In this document: piece after piece, positions 35,938 through 43,844 of the stretch
Numbering within the stretch: the stretch's first letter is position 1
Layout of the letters: each line of letters begins with the position of its first letter
Assembly (NCBI RefSeq): GCF_003268475.1
Contig: NZ_MCIF01000002.1
Span: 822,015 to 886,014 of the forward strand
DNA from: Thermogemmatispora tikiterensis
Lineage (GTDB): Bacteria; Chloroflexota; Ktedonobacteria; Ktedonobacterales; Ktedonobacteraceae
Length of the DNA stretch: 64,000 nt
Direction of reading: 5' to 3'
Translations under genes and position numbers: made by a program
The notes under the pieces: model-generated
The model's input: the letters and a program-made list of their open reading frames with translations, nothing else
The model's database searches: none
Told to the model about the DNA's origin: nothing

Positions 35938-36408
35938 ATGAAACGCTGGGTTCTTGCCTTGAGTGTTGCCCTGACGATGGTTGTCTCTTGCTGGCTTTTG
36001 TTGCCGGCTCATGCCCAGGCGGCAGCCCTGGCCCATAAGCCAGCTACGGCGACAAGGGCTCAGCTGCCTATCCTTCGCTCACGCTTCTATTATAATAGCC
36101 CCGATCAGCACTATAGCTTCGGCTATAGTTTTTCGGCGGTCACGCGCAGCGACGAGTATTATCTGGATGCTGGGACGCACCAGTGGATCTTTACCTCCTA
36201 TAACTACCGCCCTGGCTACGCCATGCTGCTGACCCTCTACCTGAATGATGTGCCCATTGGGACGGCCTGGCTACCCGAGGCCGGCGGGACGGTGACGGTC
36301 ACTGGTGGCGCCGGGTACTATTCGTTCCAGCTAGAAAAGGCTCAAGATGGCTTCTATGTGCAGGGAAGTGTCCAGAATTTCTGGCCACTGATCTGGGTGA
36401 GCATCTAA
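35938..36408 (+). CDS. Small secreted protein of unknown function
   Basis: 156 aa with a clear Sec signal peptide (KRW, then LALSVALTMVVSCWLLLPAHA, cleavage near AHAQA). The mature part is rich in Tyr, Phe, Trp and Gly (e.g. YSFGYSFSAV, YYLDAG, WIFTSYNY) and looks all-beta, like a small extracellular sandwich; no Cys in the mature protein. Start: ATG 35938 with AAGGAG about 10 nt upstream; the GTG at 35929 overlaps that site. Single gene with its own promoter and terminator hairpin. Not recognised. Confidence 0.75.
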   Translation: MKRWVLALSVALTMVVSCWLLLPAHAQAAALAHKPATATRAQLPILRSRFYYNSPDQHYSFGYSFSAVTRSDEYYLDAGTHQWIFTSYNYRPGYAMLLTLYLNDVPIGTAWLPEAGGTVTVTGGAGYYSFQLEKAQDGFYVQGSVQNFWPLIWVSI

Positions 36409-37214
36409 GAACCTGAAGAGCCTCTCGGTTCCTGTCTTCCTGGCCAGGAGACCGGCGGGACGGCGCTGTGGGCTGGGCCAGTTCTGACTTAACTGACCAG
36501 AAATAGCCCCCAGCCCGTCCGCTTCTGCCTCTCCCGCCTCCGTCCGCAGGCACGGGTGAGTCTGGTGTCCAGGTCCGCGTCTGCGGCAGGGACGGCGGCC
36601 TTGCCCTGGCTGCCTTCTGGCCCGCTCACGATATCAGTCCGCTGCCGCTTATGCTGGGTACCTGGCGAACCGCAATGACGCCGTACTGGTGGTCAAGCTG
36701 ATAGCCACAGTGGCTGGGGCAGAGGATCACAGCCGAATGCCCAGGAGACGAGGAAAAGGGTTGGGGAACCATCCTGAACTTCCCCGCGTGAGGCAGGAGC
36801 CAGCCACCACCTGGGCCTGCCCTCACCGGTGCAGCGTCCGAGAAGAGTGGTGCGTATGGTTGTTCCACCAGCCCAGCCAAAGCCTGGTCTTTCTTGAGTC
36901 TGCCCTGAGGCCGGGCGGGCAGGTGGCTTACCTGTGGGGCCTGGCGTTGGGGAGCCTGCTGGCAGGCAGAGCACCCAGGTTGCAGGACGACCCTCTGTAC
37001 TATGTTGCAGCGGACGAGCCTCCTGGACCCTGCAAGGCAAAGGTCAGTGGAGGCTGCTCAGCCACTCAGAGGGATCGCCCCTCACTCTTGAAATGTCTCT
37101 GCTCTGCAGCAATCAGCCCGCAGCCAGTGGCCATCTGCTCCGGATCAGGTGGCGCCAAAGGAGCGCCAGGCTTCTTACTCCTTGGCGGGCTACTTCCCCT
37201 TCGCCTGCCTTCCG
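36409..37214. other. 806-bp gap, secreted protein / kdpE
   Basis: Apart from the terminator hairpin (36470-36516) I see no gene, promoter or RNA motif. Plus-strand and minus-strand frames of up to about 200 codons exist but their translations are low-complexity and lack a ribosome site. Confidence 0.4.
36470..36516 (+). terminator. Hairpin after the small secreted protein
   Basis: GGGCTGGG (36470-36477) pairs with CCCAGCCC (36509-36516), with an inner CAGTT/AACTG stem in the loop. It starts 62 bp past the stop; no U-tract. Confidence 0.5.
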
Positions 37215-37946
37215 TCACCCCTCATCTGCTTCCTCGCCTGCTGTCTCCTCCTCAGCCGAGAAACGATAGCCGACGCCGGAGATGGTGAGAATAAAGCGAG
37301 GATGAGCCGGGTCCGGTTCGATCTTGCGCCGCAACTGCCCAATGTAGACGTGCAAGTAGTGAGCCTCGCCTCCGTAGCCGCTACCCCAGACGCGGGTCAG
37401 AAGCATCTGGCGTGTCATGATCTTGCCTCGGTTCTGCACCAGAACCTTGAGCAGCTCGTATTCTGTCGGGGTGAGCCTGACCTCTTTACCGTTGAGCTGC
37501 ACCAGGCGACGCGCAAAGTCAATGCGGAGCGGGCCTGCCTTAAAGACGGCAGCTGTCCCCCCCTGCAACGGCGCCGCGTGCCGCAGCGCAACTCGGATGC
37601 GGGCCAGCACTTCGTTCATCCCAAAAGGCTTGGCGACGTAATCATCAGCTCCCAGATCGAGCGCCAGCACCTTATCGCGCTCACTGTCTTTCACCGAGAG
37701 GACAATGATCGGCAGATTCGAGTGAGCCCGCACGCGCTTACAGACCTCCAGCCCGCTGATCCCTGGCAGTCCCAGATCCAGCAGCATGACATCTGGACGA
37801 AAGTGGCCAAGCGCTTCGAGGGCCTCTTCGCCGCTGCTGGCGGCATAGACTTCATAGCCATAGGCGCTGAGGCTGCGCTGAAGTGCCCGGACAATCTCGA
37901 TCTCATCGTCGACAACCAGGATACGTGCCCCTCCTGCTGTATTCAT
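37215..37946 (-). CDS. kdpE: KdpE-like response regulator (OmpR/PhoB family)
   Basis: Receiver domain with acidic pair VVDDE, phospho-acceptor D57 in DVMLLDLGLPG and the conserved VAKPFG lysine, then an OmpR-type winged helix (RLTPTEYELLKVLVQN, MLLTRVWG, VYIGQLRRKIEPDP, TISGVGYRF). The linker and winged-helix sequence are closest to KdpE. Its ATG overlaps the kinase stop by 4 bp, so they are coupled. No kdpFABC is in the window; the regulon is unknown, though the APC/Usp operon next door is a possible target. Confidence 0.88.
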   Translation of the reverse strand: MNTAGGARILVVDDEIEIVRALQRSLSAYGYEVYAASSGEEALEALGHFRPDVMLLDLGLPGISGLEVCKRVRAHSNLPIIVLSVKDSERDKVLALDLGADDYVAKPFGMNEVLARIRVALRHAAPLQGGTAAVFKAGPLRIDFARRLVQLNGKEVRLTPTEYELLKVLVQNRGKIMTRQMLLTRVWGSGYGGEAHYLHVYIGQLRRKIEPDPAHPRFILTISGVGYRFSAEEETAGEEADEG

Positions 37947-39817
37947 GAGAGCGGTTGCTCCTCCTCCCTCTGCTCTCTCTTACCAACCTGAGCCAGATTG
38001 TTCGACTCCGCGGCCTCTTCGCGCGAGGCAGGCGCTTGGACAGGCCAGGTTGCTGGTATGGTCGCTCCCGGCGCAGCGGCGGCTGCTTCAGCTTGCTCTC
38101 CCGCAGTCTGGCTCTCGTGATCGCTGAGCGGTAAAGTAAAGTGGAAGACGGCGCCCCCCCCTCGGCGGTTCTCGGCCCAGATATGTCCTCCGTGGGCCTC
38201 GATCAGGCCCTTACAAACAGCCAGGCCAAGTCCGGTGCCCCCGGCGCGCCCGCTTCCGCTACCTGGACTTCCTGCACGCCTCACGCGATAGAATTTGTCG
38301 AAGATGCGCTCCAGATCAGCGGGAGGAATGCCTGGCCCGCGATCGGCAACACTGACCTGCACATATCCCTTGCACCGTCTGGCGCTGATCTCGATTGGAC
38401 TGCTGGCAGGGGTATGGCGCACAGCGTTTTCGATCAGGTTTGTGAGCACCTGACTGAGCTGCAGATAGTCGACCGGCACGGGCGGCAGGTCCTCCTCCAG
38501 GTCAACTTGCACCAGCCGCTGCTGCAGCAGCGGCTGCAGTTGCAGCAGGACATCGTGGATCAATTCGTCAAGAGGATACCATTCCTTCTCAGGCTTGAGG
38601 GCGCCGCCCTCGATGCGCGACATGTCGAGCAGATTTTCGACGAGACGGTTGAGGCGATCGGCCTCACGCTCGATGGTCAGAGCAAAGCTGCGCCGACTCT
38701 CCTCGTCCCAAACAATGTCTTCCTGCAGAAGGCTGCTGGCTGCCGCTTTGATGGAGGCCAGAGGAGTGCGCAGGTCATGTGAGACGGAAGAGAGCAGCGC
38801 GGTGCGCAGCGCATCAGTCTGGCGCAGCAGCTCTAGCTGCAGGCCCTCCCGCCTGAGACGAGCGCGCTCGATGATTGCCGCAGCCTGGTCAAGAAAAGCC
38901 GAGAAGAACGGTCCCTCCAGGACCGCCGAGGCTCCATTGAGGCGCGGCTGCCGGGTGCGGGCTTTGCCCAGGTGGGGCCACTCGGTTTCTTCCATGAGGA
39001 GCAGAAGCACGCCCAGAACGCGTTCGCCCGTCTTGAGTGGTAGCAGTCGGGCATAGCGGCGCCGGCCCCAGCCACGCAGCGAACTTTGCAGAGTGGCGCG
39101 CAGGCCCCGCCCATAGGGGCCATGCCCCTCCAGAGGGACATCATGTAGCTCGGCGGCCTGGCCATTAGCCATGACCCAGGCTGCAGTAGCCTGCTCGTCC
39201 GACGAGAGCCGAAAGCGCTCCCGAGGTGTCTGCGCACTTGCAAGTACTTCCAACCTGCTCTGCTCATCGGGCAGTAGCAGTACGCAGTCGCAGACCCCCC
39301 AGGGGGCAAAGACCTGGACCACGGCCTGCGTCACAATAGCCAGCTGGTGCTGGAAGTCCTCTTCGTGGTTGGCAGCTCGCACCAGATCATAGAGAATGCG
39401 GGTCTCCCGCTCGCGCCGCCGGGCCTCATCCGCCTGCCTGCGCAGCGCATTGGTCATCTGTCCAGTGATGATTGCCGCCGTGAGAAAGACGAAGAGGGCG
39501 AGCCATTCCTCGAAACGGTTGACGGTCAGGCTGTAGAGCGGCTGAACCAGGAAGTAGTCAAAGAAAAGGAAGGCCAGAACGGAAGTCAGCACCGCCGCAT
39601 AGAGACCGCGTGTGCTGGCCAGCGCCAGCACCACCAGGAGATAGAGCAGCGAGATGTTGGGAATGCGCGGGTAGAGCGCAAAGGTATAGATCACAGCGGT
39701 GACCAGGGCCGCAGCAAAGAATGCCAGCAGGGAATCGACCAGCAGACGTTGCCAGCTCCGCTGCGGTCGCTCCAGCAACGGAGGAAAGTGGTCACCTGGA
39801 TGACGTTGCTCTCTCAT
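37943..39817 (-). CDS. KdpD-like sensor kinase without the N-terminal KdpD/Usp module
   Basis: Begins directly with the four-helix KdpD membrane domain (about 28-120: LLVDSLLAFFAAALVTAVIY, ISLLYLLVVLALASTRGLYA, FLFFDYFLVQPLYSLTV), then a GAF-like domain (about 150-320), HisKA with H in SSVSHDLRTPLASIKAA, and an HATPase with NLIENAVRHTP, DRGPGIPP and GTGLGLAVCKGLIEAHGG. KdpD proteins normally carry about 370 extra residues with the K+-sensing and Usp modules; here they are absent. ATG 39817 has AGGGG about 10 nt upstream and is preferred to GTG 39823. It pairs with kdpE by a 4-bp overlap. Confidence 0.88.
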   Translation of the reverse strand: MREQRHPGDHFPPLLERPQRSWQRLLVDSLLAFFAAALVTAVIYTFALYPRIPNISLLYLLVVLALASTRGLYAAVLTSVLAFLFFDYFLVQPLYSLTVNRFEEWLALFVFLTAAIITGQMTNALRRQADEARRRERETRILYDLVRAANHEEDFQHQLAIVTQAVVQVFAPWGVCDCVLLLPDEQSRLEVLASAQTPRERFRLSSDEQATAAWVMANGQAAELHDVPLEGHGPYGRGLRATLQSSLRGWGRRRYARLLPLKTGERVLGVLLLLMEETEWPHLGKARTRQPRLNGASAVLEGPFFSAFLDQAAAIIERARLRREGLQLELLRQTDALRTALLSSVSHDLRTPLASIKAAASSLLQEDIVWDEESRRSFALTIEREADRLNRLVENLLDMSRIEGGALKPEKEWYPLDELIHDVLLQLQPLLQQRLVQVDLEEDLPPVPVDYLQLSQVLTNLIENAVRHTPASSPIEISARRCKGYVQVSVADRGPGIPPADLERIFDKFYRVRRAGSPGSGSGRAGGTGLGLAVCKGLIEAHGGHIWAENRRGGGAVFHFTLPLSDHESQTAGEQAEAAAAAPGATIPATWPVQAPASREEAAESNNLAQVGKREQREEEQPLS

Positions 39818-40181
39818 GGTCACGATGCCCCTTGATCTGCGTCAGGCGCAGGTACGGCCCCCCAGAGACCGCTTGACCAGTGCTGGGGTACAGTTCCCAT
39901 TCCTCTAGAGGGAACAGGGAGAGATCTCTCCCTGCTTGACGCTTCCCTTTATTATAATTCTTTGCTTGCTTTCCTGCTAACCGGCAAGGGGAGGGAGAGA
40001 GCGAGCGGGAGAGACTGGCGCCAGCCCCCCTAACCGGGAGCGAGAGAACGCACAGGAGTCAACAGGCTTAAAGCCCATCCACCAGATGGGGCAGCCTGGA
40101 GCGTCTTCTCCAAAGGAAGGATCGCCAGAGAACAGCCTTCTCCGATCATTCATCATTATTACCTCTGAAGGAGCAACGCTT
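39818..40181. other. Divergent control region, kdpD / esterase
   Basis: Contains a perfect 20-bp palindrome (39915-39934), a CCTCTAGAGG palindrome just before it (near 39901) and TATAAT at 39953-39958. TTGACG (39936-39941) precedes the TATAAT by only 11 bp, too close for a standard promoter. No gene. Confidence 0.5.
39915..39934. promoter_or_regulatory. Perfect 20-bp palindrome upstream of kdpD
   Basis: CAGGGAGAGATCTCTCCCTG, about 98 bp upstream of the kinase start and 248 bp upstream of the esterase. A dimeric-regulator operator or a short hairpin; no protein assigned. Confidence 0.45.
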
Positions 40182-41207
40182 ATGCGACAGGCACGTTGGA
40201 GTGGCGATCGTGTGGCCTGGGTGGTCTTCCTTCTAGTGGTGTTGCTGAGCGGCTGCCGTGGGAGCACTGCTTCAGGCGGCCCTGGTGGGAGCACCAGCCT
40301 CCAGAGTGGAGATAGCGGCCAGGCGTCCCCGACACCGGCAGTGACAAGTCAGAAGAGTCAAGGCTGTGGACAACCTGCTGTCGCCCGCGGCACCACGCTG
40401 GTGGAGACGCTGCTATCAGGTGGAGTAACCCGTAGCTACCGCCTGCATATTCCCTCGGGCTACCAGCCAGACCTGCCCCTGCCTCTCGTGCTCAACTTCC
40501 ACGGGCATGGCAGCAGTGGCAAGCAGCAGGAGACCTATACGGGTTTTTCTGTGCTGGCAGACCGCGAAGATTTCTTTGTGGTCTATCCCGATGGCGTTCT
40601 GGCCCCCGACGGCAAGACTGGTTGGAACGCTTATGGCCCTCATCCCACGCCCGTCGATGACGTGCGCTTCACAAGAGACCTGCTGCAGACGCTGGAAACG
40701 CACTGGTGTATCGATCTGCGGCGAATCTTCGCCACCGGTCTCTCGAATGGGGGAGGGCTGACGGCCCTGCTGGCCTGTCGTCTCTCGACGCAAATTGCCG
40801 CCTTTGCACCGGTTTCGGGTGCCTTCTACCCTATTCCCGGGGGCTGCCATCCTCAGCGTAGTGTTCCCATCCTGGAGATTCATGGGACAGGCGATTTCAT
40901 CGTTCCTTACGAGGGAAAAGCGAGCGTGGGCCTGCCTCCTATTCCACAATGGCTGGAGGACTGGGCCAGACGCGATGGTTGCCAAAAAGGCCCAGACGTC
41001 TTTCTGGCCCGAGACGATATCACTGGCGAAGAGTGGTCCCGCTGCACAGCCCCCGGCCTGGTGGTCCACTACCGGGTGACTGGAGGCGGCCATACCTGGC
41101 CCGGCTCGCTGATCCCTGTGCCCTATCTTGGGAAGACGACCCACACACTCAACGCGACAGCGGTGATCTGGCAGTTCTTCGCGGCTCACCCGCTGGCTGG
41201 CGTCTGA
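40182..41207 (+). CDS. Lipoprotein esterase, PHB-depolymerase/feruloyl-esterase family
   Basis: A signal peptide ends in a lipobox (LLSGC), so the protein is probably anchored outside. The alpha/beta-hydrolase domain (about 85-335) shows LVLNFHGHGSSG (oxyanion region), nucleophile S in ATGLSNGGG, acid in IHGTGDFIVPYEG and His in VTGGGHTWPG, matching the LpqC/CE1-like esterase group that cleaves polyhydroxybutyrate or feruloyl and acetyl esters. Start ATG 40182 has AAGGAG 7 nt upstream. With the GH43/GH3 pair in this genome, plant cell-wall ester removal is attractive but unproven. Confidence 0.83.
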   Translation: MRQARWSGDRVAWVVFLLVVLLSGCRGSTASGGPGGSTSLQSGDSGQASPTPAVTSQKSQGCGQPAVARGTTLVETLLSGGVTRSYRLHIPSGYQPDLPLPLVLNFHGHGSSGKQQETYTGFSVLADREDFFVVYPDGVLAPDGKTGWNAYGPHPTPVDDVRFTRDLLQTLETHWCIDLRRIFATGLSNGGGLTALLACRLSTQIAAFAPVSGAFYPIPGGCHPQRSVPILEIHGTGDFIVPYEGKASVGLPPIPQWLEDWARRDGCQKGPDVFLARDDITGEEWSRCTAPGLVVHYRVTGGGHTWPGSLIPVPYLGKTTHTLNATAVIWQFFAAHPLAGV

Positions 41208-41351
41208 GGAGGCAGGCAGGGATGGCTCACGCTCCAATAGTCATCGTATCAAAGAGTGAGCAGGCTCACGAGTGAGGCTCTCCTCGGCTTGATGGCAAGC
41301 CAAGCTAGAGGAAGGTGCCTCCACGTTCGTGAGCCTGCCTGGCCATTGGAC

Positions 41352-41432
41352 CAGACAGACAGACAGACAGACTCGCTCGTTGGCGTGAGGTATGCAGTGC
41401 AGGTATGCGAAGTTTGTTTGTCTGTCTGTCTG
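41352..41432. terminator. Long CAGA-repeat inverted repeat between convergent genes
   Basis: A (CAGA)5-type tract (41352-41373) and its near-perfect complement, a TCTG/TTTG tract (41411-41432), form a 22-bp stem with two mismatches around a 37-nt loop that itself holds a direct AGGTATGC repeat. It lies between the esterase stop (41207) and the GlsB-family stop (41460), where a bidirectional terminator is expected. Confidence 0.6.
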
Positions 41433-41459
41433 CATCCAGATTCAGCCTGAACTACCCTC

Positions 41460-41762
41460 TTAGACGGTGCTGCCGCGCCCGCGCGAGAAGAGGCGCAGGA
41501 GAAAGATCAGGATACAGGCTCCGATCAGAGCCACGACCAGGCTACCCCAGAAACCGAAGCTGGCTCCCGGCGCCAGCAGATCCATGATGAGACCACCAAG
41601 GAAGGCCCCAATGAGACCAACGATGATATCTCCAACGATGCCGAAGCCGCCTCCCTTGACCAGAAAACCGGCCAGCGCTCCTGCGATCAGGCCAATGATA
41701 AGCCAGGCAATGATGCCACCAGGATTTAACGTGGCAGCAAGCACAAGCGAAGCTGCTGTCAT
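41460..41762 (-). CDS. GlsB/YeaQ/YmgE-family small membrane protein
   Basis: 100-aa, three-helix membrane protein: GGIIAWLIIGLIAGALAGFL, GIVGDIIVGLIGAFLGGLIM and WGSLVVALIGACILIFLL with the glycine-zipper pattern and the KGGGFGIVGD loop typical of the transglycosylase-associated protein family, often stress-induced. Start ATG 41762 with AAGGAGGG upstream. An 11-bp inverted repeat lies about 57-107 bp before the start. Molecular function of the family is not established. Confidence 0.88.
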   Translation of the reverse strand: MTAASLVLAATLNPGGIIAWLIIGLIAGALAGFLVKGGGFGIVGDIIVGLIGAFLGGLIMDLLAPGASFGFWGSLVVALIGACILIFLLRLFSRGRGSTV

Positions 41763-41818
41763 GATAGGTGTCCCTCCTTCGAGTAGACCAAAAGAAGACT
41801 GAATATGATTGAATGATC

Positions 41819-41869
41819 ATTTGTGCCAGGTAGGTTTCTTTACTTTTCTCCTCGATCGCTGGCACAAAT
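41819..41869. promoter_or_regulatory. 11-bp inverted repeat between glsB-like gene and propeller gene
   Basis: ATTTGTGCCAG (41819-41829) and CTGGCACAAAT (41859-41869), perfect, with a pyrimidine-rich 29-nt loop. Located between divergent genes, so more likely an operator or leader structure than a terminator. Confidence 0.4.
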
Positions 41870-41984
41870 CACACTCACCATCCTTAACACGGCGAAGGGA
41901 TCAAAAAGGGATACAAGGTTCGTCTTTCATGAGCGGGAGGAGCAGGAAAAGCCAGGCGCCTCCTGTGTCGGTCCCCAGGCAAGG

Positions 41985-42013
41985 TTGACGAGCAAAGGAG
42001 GGAGCGCTATACT
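41985..42013 (+). promoter_or_regulatory. Strong promoter with start site at the ATG of the propeller gene
   Basis: TTGACG (41985-41990), 17-bp spacer, TATACT (42008-42013). The expected start is about 42020-42021, that is, at the ATG. The AAAGGAGGG sequence in the spacer cannot then be a ribosome site. Confidence 0.65.
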
Positions 42014-42020
42014 CTGGAGC

Positions 42021-43376
42021 ATGAATTGCAGCAGGCGGCGTATCATGACTCTGGTCCTGCTGAGCTGGGTCGTGCTCGCGCTGGGACCAAGCGCCTGCAG
42101 CCCGGGCTACAGCGGCACAGCCAAAATTGCTTTTGTGCGCGATGGTCAGCTGTGGACCATCTACCCCGATGGCAGCGGCGCCTATGAAGTAGCTGACAAT
42201 ACCCCCCCGGTGGTGGGAGTAGGCTGGTCGCCCGATCACCATCTGCTGGTGTTCCGCACGCTGGATAGTGATTACGCGCAGAGCGCGGCGGGGCGCCGTC
42301 TCAAGCCAGATCCCCTGACCGGGCTGGTGACCGACGCGCCTGCCGGGCTGAATACCGTTGGCGTTGACGGCGGCTCGCCCATCCCAATCTTCTTCTCGAG
42401 CGCCGCCGTGCGCATCAGCGATGCCTGGTGGGACCCCACGGGCAGCCGTCTGCTCTATCGTCTCACCCTCACAGGAAGCACTTCTCAGCTGCGTTGGGAG
42501 CTTGCCCAAAACGACCAGCCAGGCGGCATTGCTACGCGCACACTGCCAGCCAGCCTGGCCATCCCCTCGCTCAACAACGGGGCTGGAAGCATTCTGGGGG
42601 TTGATCAAGACGGTCTTTTCACCTTCAACCCCAGTGGCCCTGAGCAGCGCTGGCTCTCGCCTGGACTTCCGCCCGGTCACCCTCTGCCAGCCACCCTGGA
42701 GCGTGTTCTCTGGCAGCCGCACCAGACACAGCCGTCTTTTCTCTACGCGGTCTCAACGGCCCCAAACGGCTCGGCGAAGCAGGTTGCTCTGCTCCTGCAG
42801 CGGCCAACGGGCGAGACGCGCCCGCTTCTCACCTGTAGCTGCCAGCAGTTTGCCTGGTCGAGCAGCGGGCAGCAAGTGCTGGCCCTCACAGCCGATGGCC
42901 GCTATCTCATCGTTAACCTGGATGGAAGCGTTCGCCTGAGCATCCGGGCGGAGAGCGACAGCGTCCCTTTCTGGTCTCCTGACGGGCGCTTCTTGCTGCT
43001 CGATGGGCGCCATACCCTGTGGCTGGTCGATGTCCAGACGGGGAGACAGCAGCTGCTCTTGAGCGATCGGACTCCGTTGGGGCCGCTCGGTGCAGCCAGC
43101 AGCCAGCTACCAGCGGTGGGCGCGCTGTTAGAGCCTGTGCCAAATAGCCTCTGGGGGAGCGATAGCCGGAGCTTTGTCTTCCTGACGCGCGGGCGGCTGT
43201 GGTGGCAGGGAAACAGCCTGCTTCACGAAGGCAACGGCCTCTACCTGCTGACGCTGAATGCCCAAGGTCAGCCACTTGCGGCTCCCCGTCTGCTGACAAA
43301 CGGCCCCATCACTCAGGTCGGCTGGAGCTATCAAGATAGCGCTGTCTCTTTTCTCTTCCAGGCCCCATTGCTATAA
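42021..43376 (+). CDS. TolB-like beta-propeller lipoprotein
   Basis: N-terminal Arg-rich stretch, hydrophobic core and lipobox (ALGPSAC) indicate a lipoprotein. The mature domain repeats propeller-blade signatures: KIAFVRDGQLWTIYPDGSG, VGWSPDHHLLVFRTL, WWDPTGSRLLYRLTL, FAWSSSGQQVLALTADGRY, FWSPDGRFLLLDGRHTLWL and a last blade at VGWSYQDSAVSF. This is the TolB/WD40-like fold used for protein or ligand binding at the cell surface. The frame is open upstream to 41823, but ATG 42021 coincides with the promoter start (leaderless); ATG 42045 is a second choice. Binding partner unknown. Confidence 0.75.
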   Translation: MNCSRRRIMTLVLLSWVVLALGPSACSPGYSGTAKIAFVRDGQLWTIYPDGSGAYEVADNTPPVVGVGWSPDHHLLVFRTLDSDYAQSAAGRRLKPDPLTGLVTDAPAGLNTVGVDGGSPIPIFFSSAAVRISDAWWDPTGSRLLYRLTLTGSTSQLRWELAQNDQPGGIATRTLPASLAIPSLNNGAGSILGVDQDGLFTFNPSGPEQRWLSPGLPPGHPLPATLERVLWQPHQTQPSFLYAVSTAPNGSAKQVALLLQRPTGETRPLLTCSCQQFAWSSSGQQVLALTADGRYLIVNLDGSVRLSIRAESDSVPFWSPDGRFLLLDGRHTLWLVDVQTGRQQLLLSDRTPLGPLGAASSQLPAVGALLEPVPNSLWGSDSRSFVFLTRGRLWWQGNSLLHEGNGLYLLTLNAQGQPLAAPRLLTNGPITQVGWSYQDSAVSFLFQAPLL

Positions 43377-43377
43377 T
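43349..43377 (+). promoter_or_regulatory. Promoter overlapping the propeller gene stop
   Basis: TATAAT (43372-43377) contains the TAA stop of the upstream gene; a weak -35 TTTTCT (43349-43354) sits 17 bp before. It would drive the 60-aa gene at 43440 with a leader of about 55 nt. Confidence 0.45.
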
Positions 43378-43439
43378 GGGCAAGTGGTTCACGCGCCGCT
43401 GGCTCAGCCAGGGCAGCAATCTCAGAAGGGAGTATAACC

Positions 43440-43622
43440 ATGACCGATGATCTCGAACAGGAAGAGTTTGATCCTGAAGAGTATGACGACCTTGAAATGC
43501 TAGAAATTCTGGAGACTATTCGCGATGACATGGAAGAGCTGGGGCTTCGGACCCTCGATGAAGTTATCGAGCGTATCGAAGAGCTTCACCGAAAGCTAGA
43601 GAACCAGCATAAGGAATTCTAG
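43440..43622 (+). CDS. Small acidic helical protein
   Basis: 60 aa, strongly acidic (about 24 Asp/Glu): MTDDLEQEEFDPEEYDDLEM, then an amphipathic helix (LDEVIERIEELHRKLEN) with heptad spacing. Supported by GAAGGGAG about 9 nt before the ATG, its own promoter and a downstream hairpin. No family recognised; could be a small adaptor or antagonist, or an RNA-polymerase-like acidic peptide, but none is shown by the sequence. Confidence 0.7.
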   Translation: MTDDLEQEEFDPEEYDDLEMLEILETIRDDMEELGLRTLDEVIERIEELHRKLENQHKEF

Positions 43623-43794
43623 GAGAGGCAAGGCGCGAAAACCCTGGGAGGGCAGGGAGGTCTCTGACTACGCGCCAGGCTGCCCAGAGCGCAGGGTTCC
43701 GATCAAAGGTGGCCGTTGTAGCCTGGCCAGGTAGGGTCGCCAGGCAAGGTAGCAGCGAGAGATCAGGAGCGCAGACTGACTGGCAAGAGGGTGG

Positions 43795-43813
43795 GCCGGC
43801 CAAGAAGGCCGGC
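43795..43813 (+). terminator. Terminator hairpin, small acidic gene / coaE junction
   Basis: GCCGGCC-AAGAA-GGCCGGC (43795-43813) followed by TCTATTTCC, the nearest thing to a U-tract in this window. A second stem CTCGC/GCGAG (43822-43837) follows and may serve coaE on the other strand. Confidence 0.65.
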
Positions 43814-43844
43814 TCTATTTCCTCGCTTCTCAGCGAGCGCGTGC

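Noticed and set aside
36689-37288. 199-codon frame before kdpE
   Set aside because: Low-complexity translation that runs into kdpE antisense; no start signal.
39936-39958. TTGACG and TATAAT upstream of the esterase
   Set aside because: Spacer is only 11 bp, too short for a sigma-70-type promoter.
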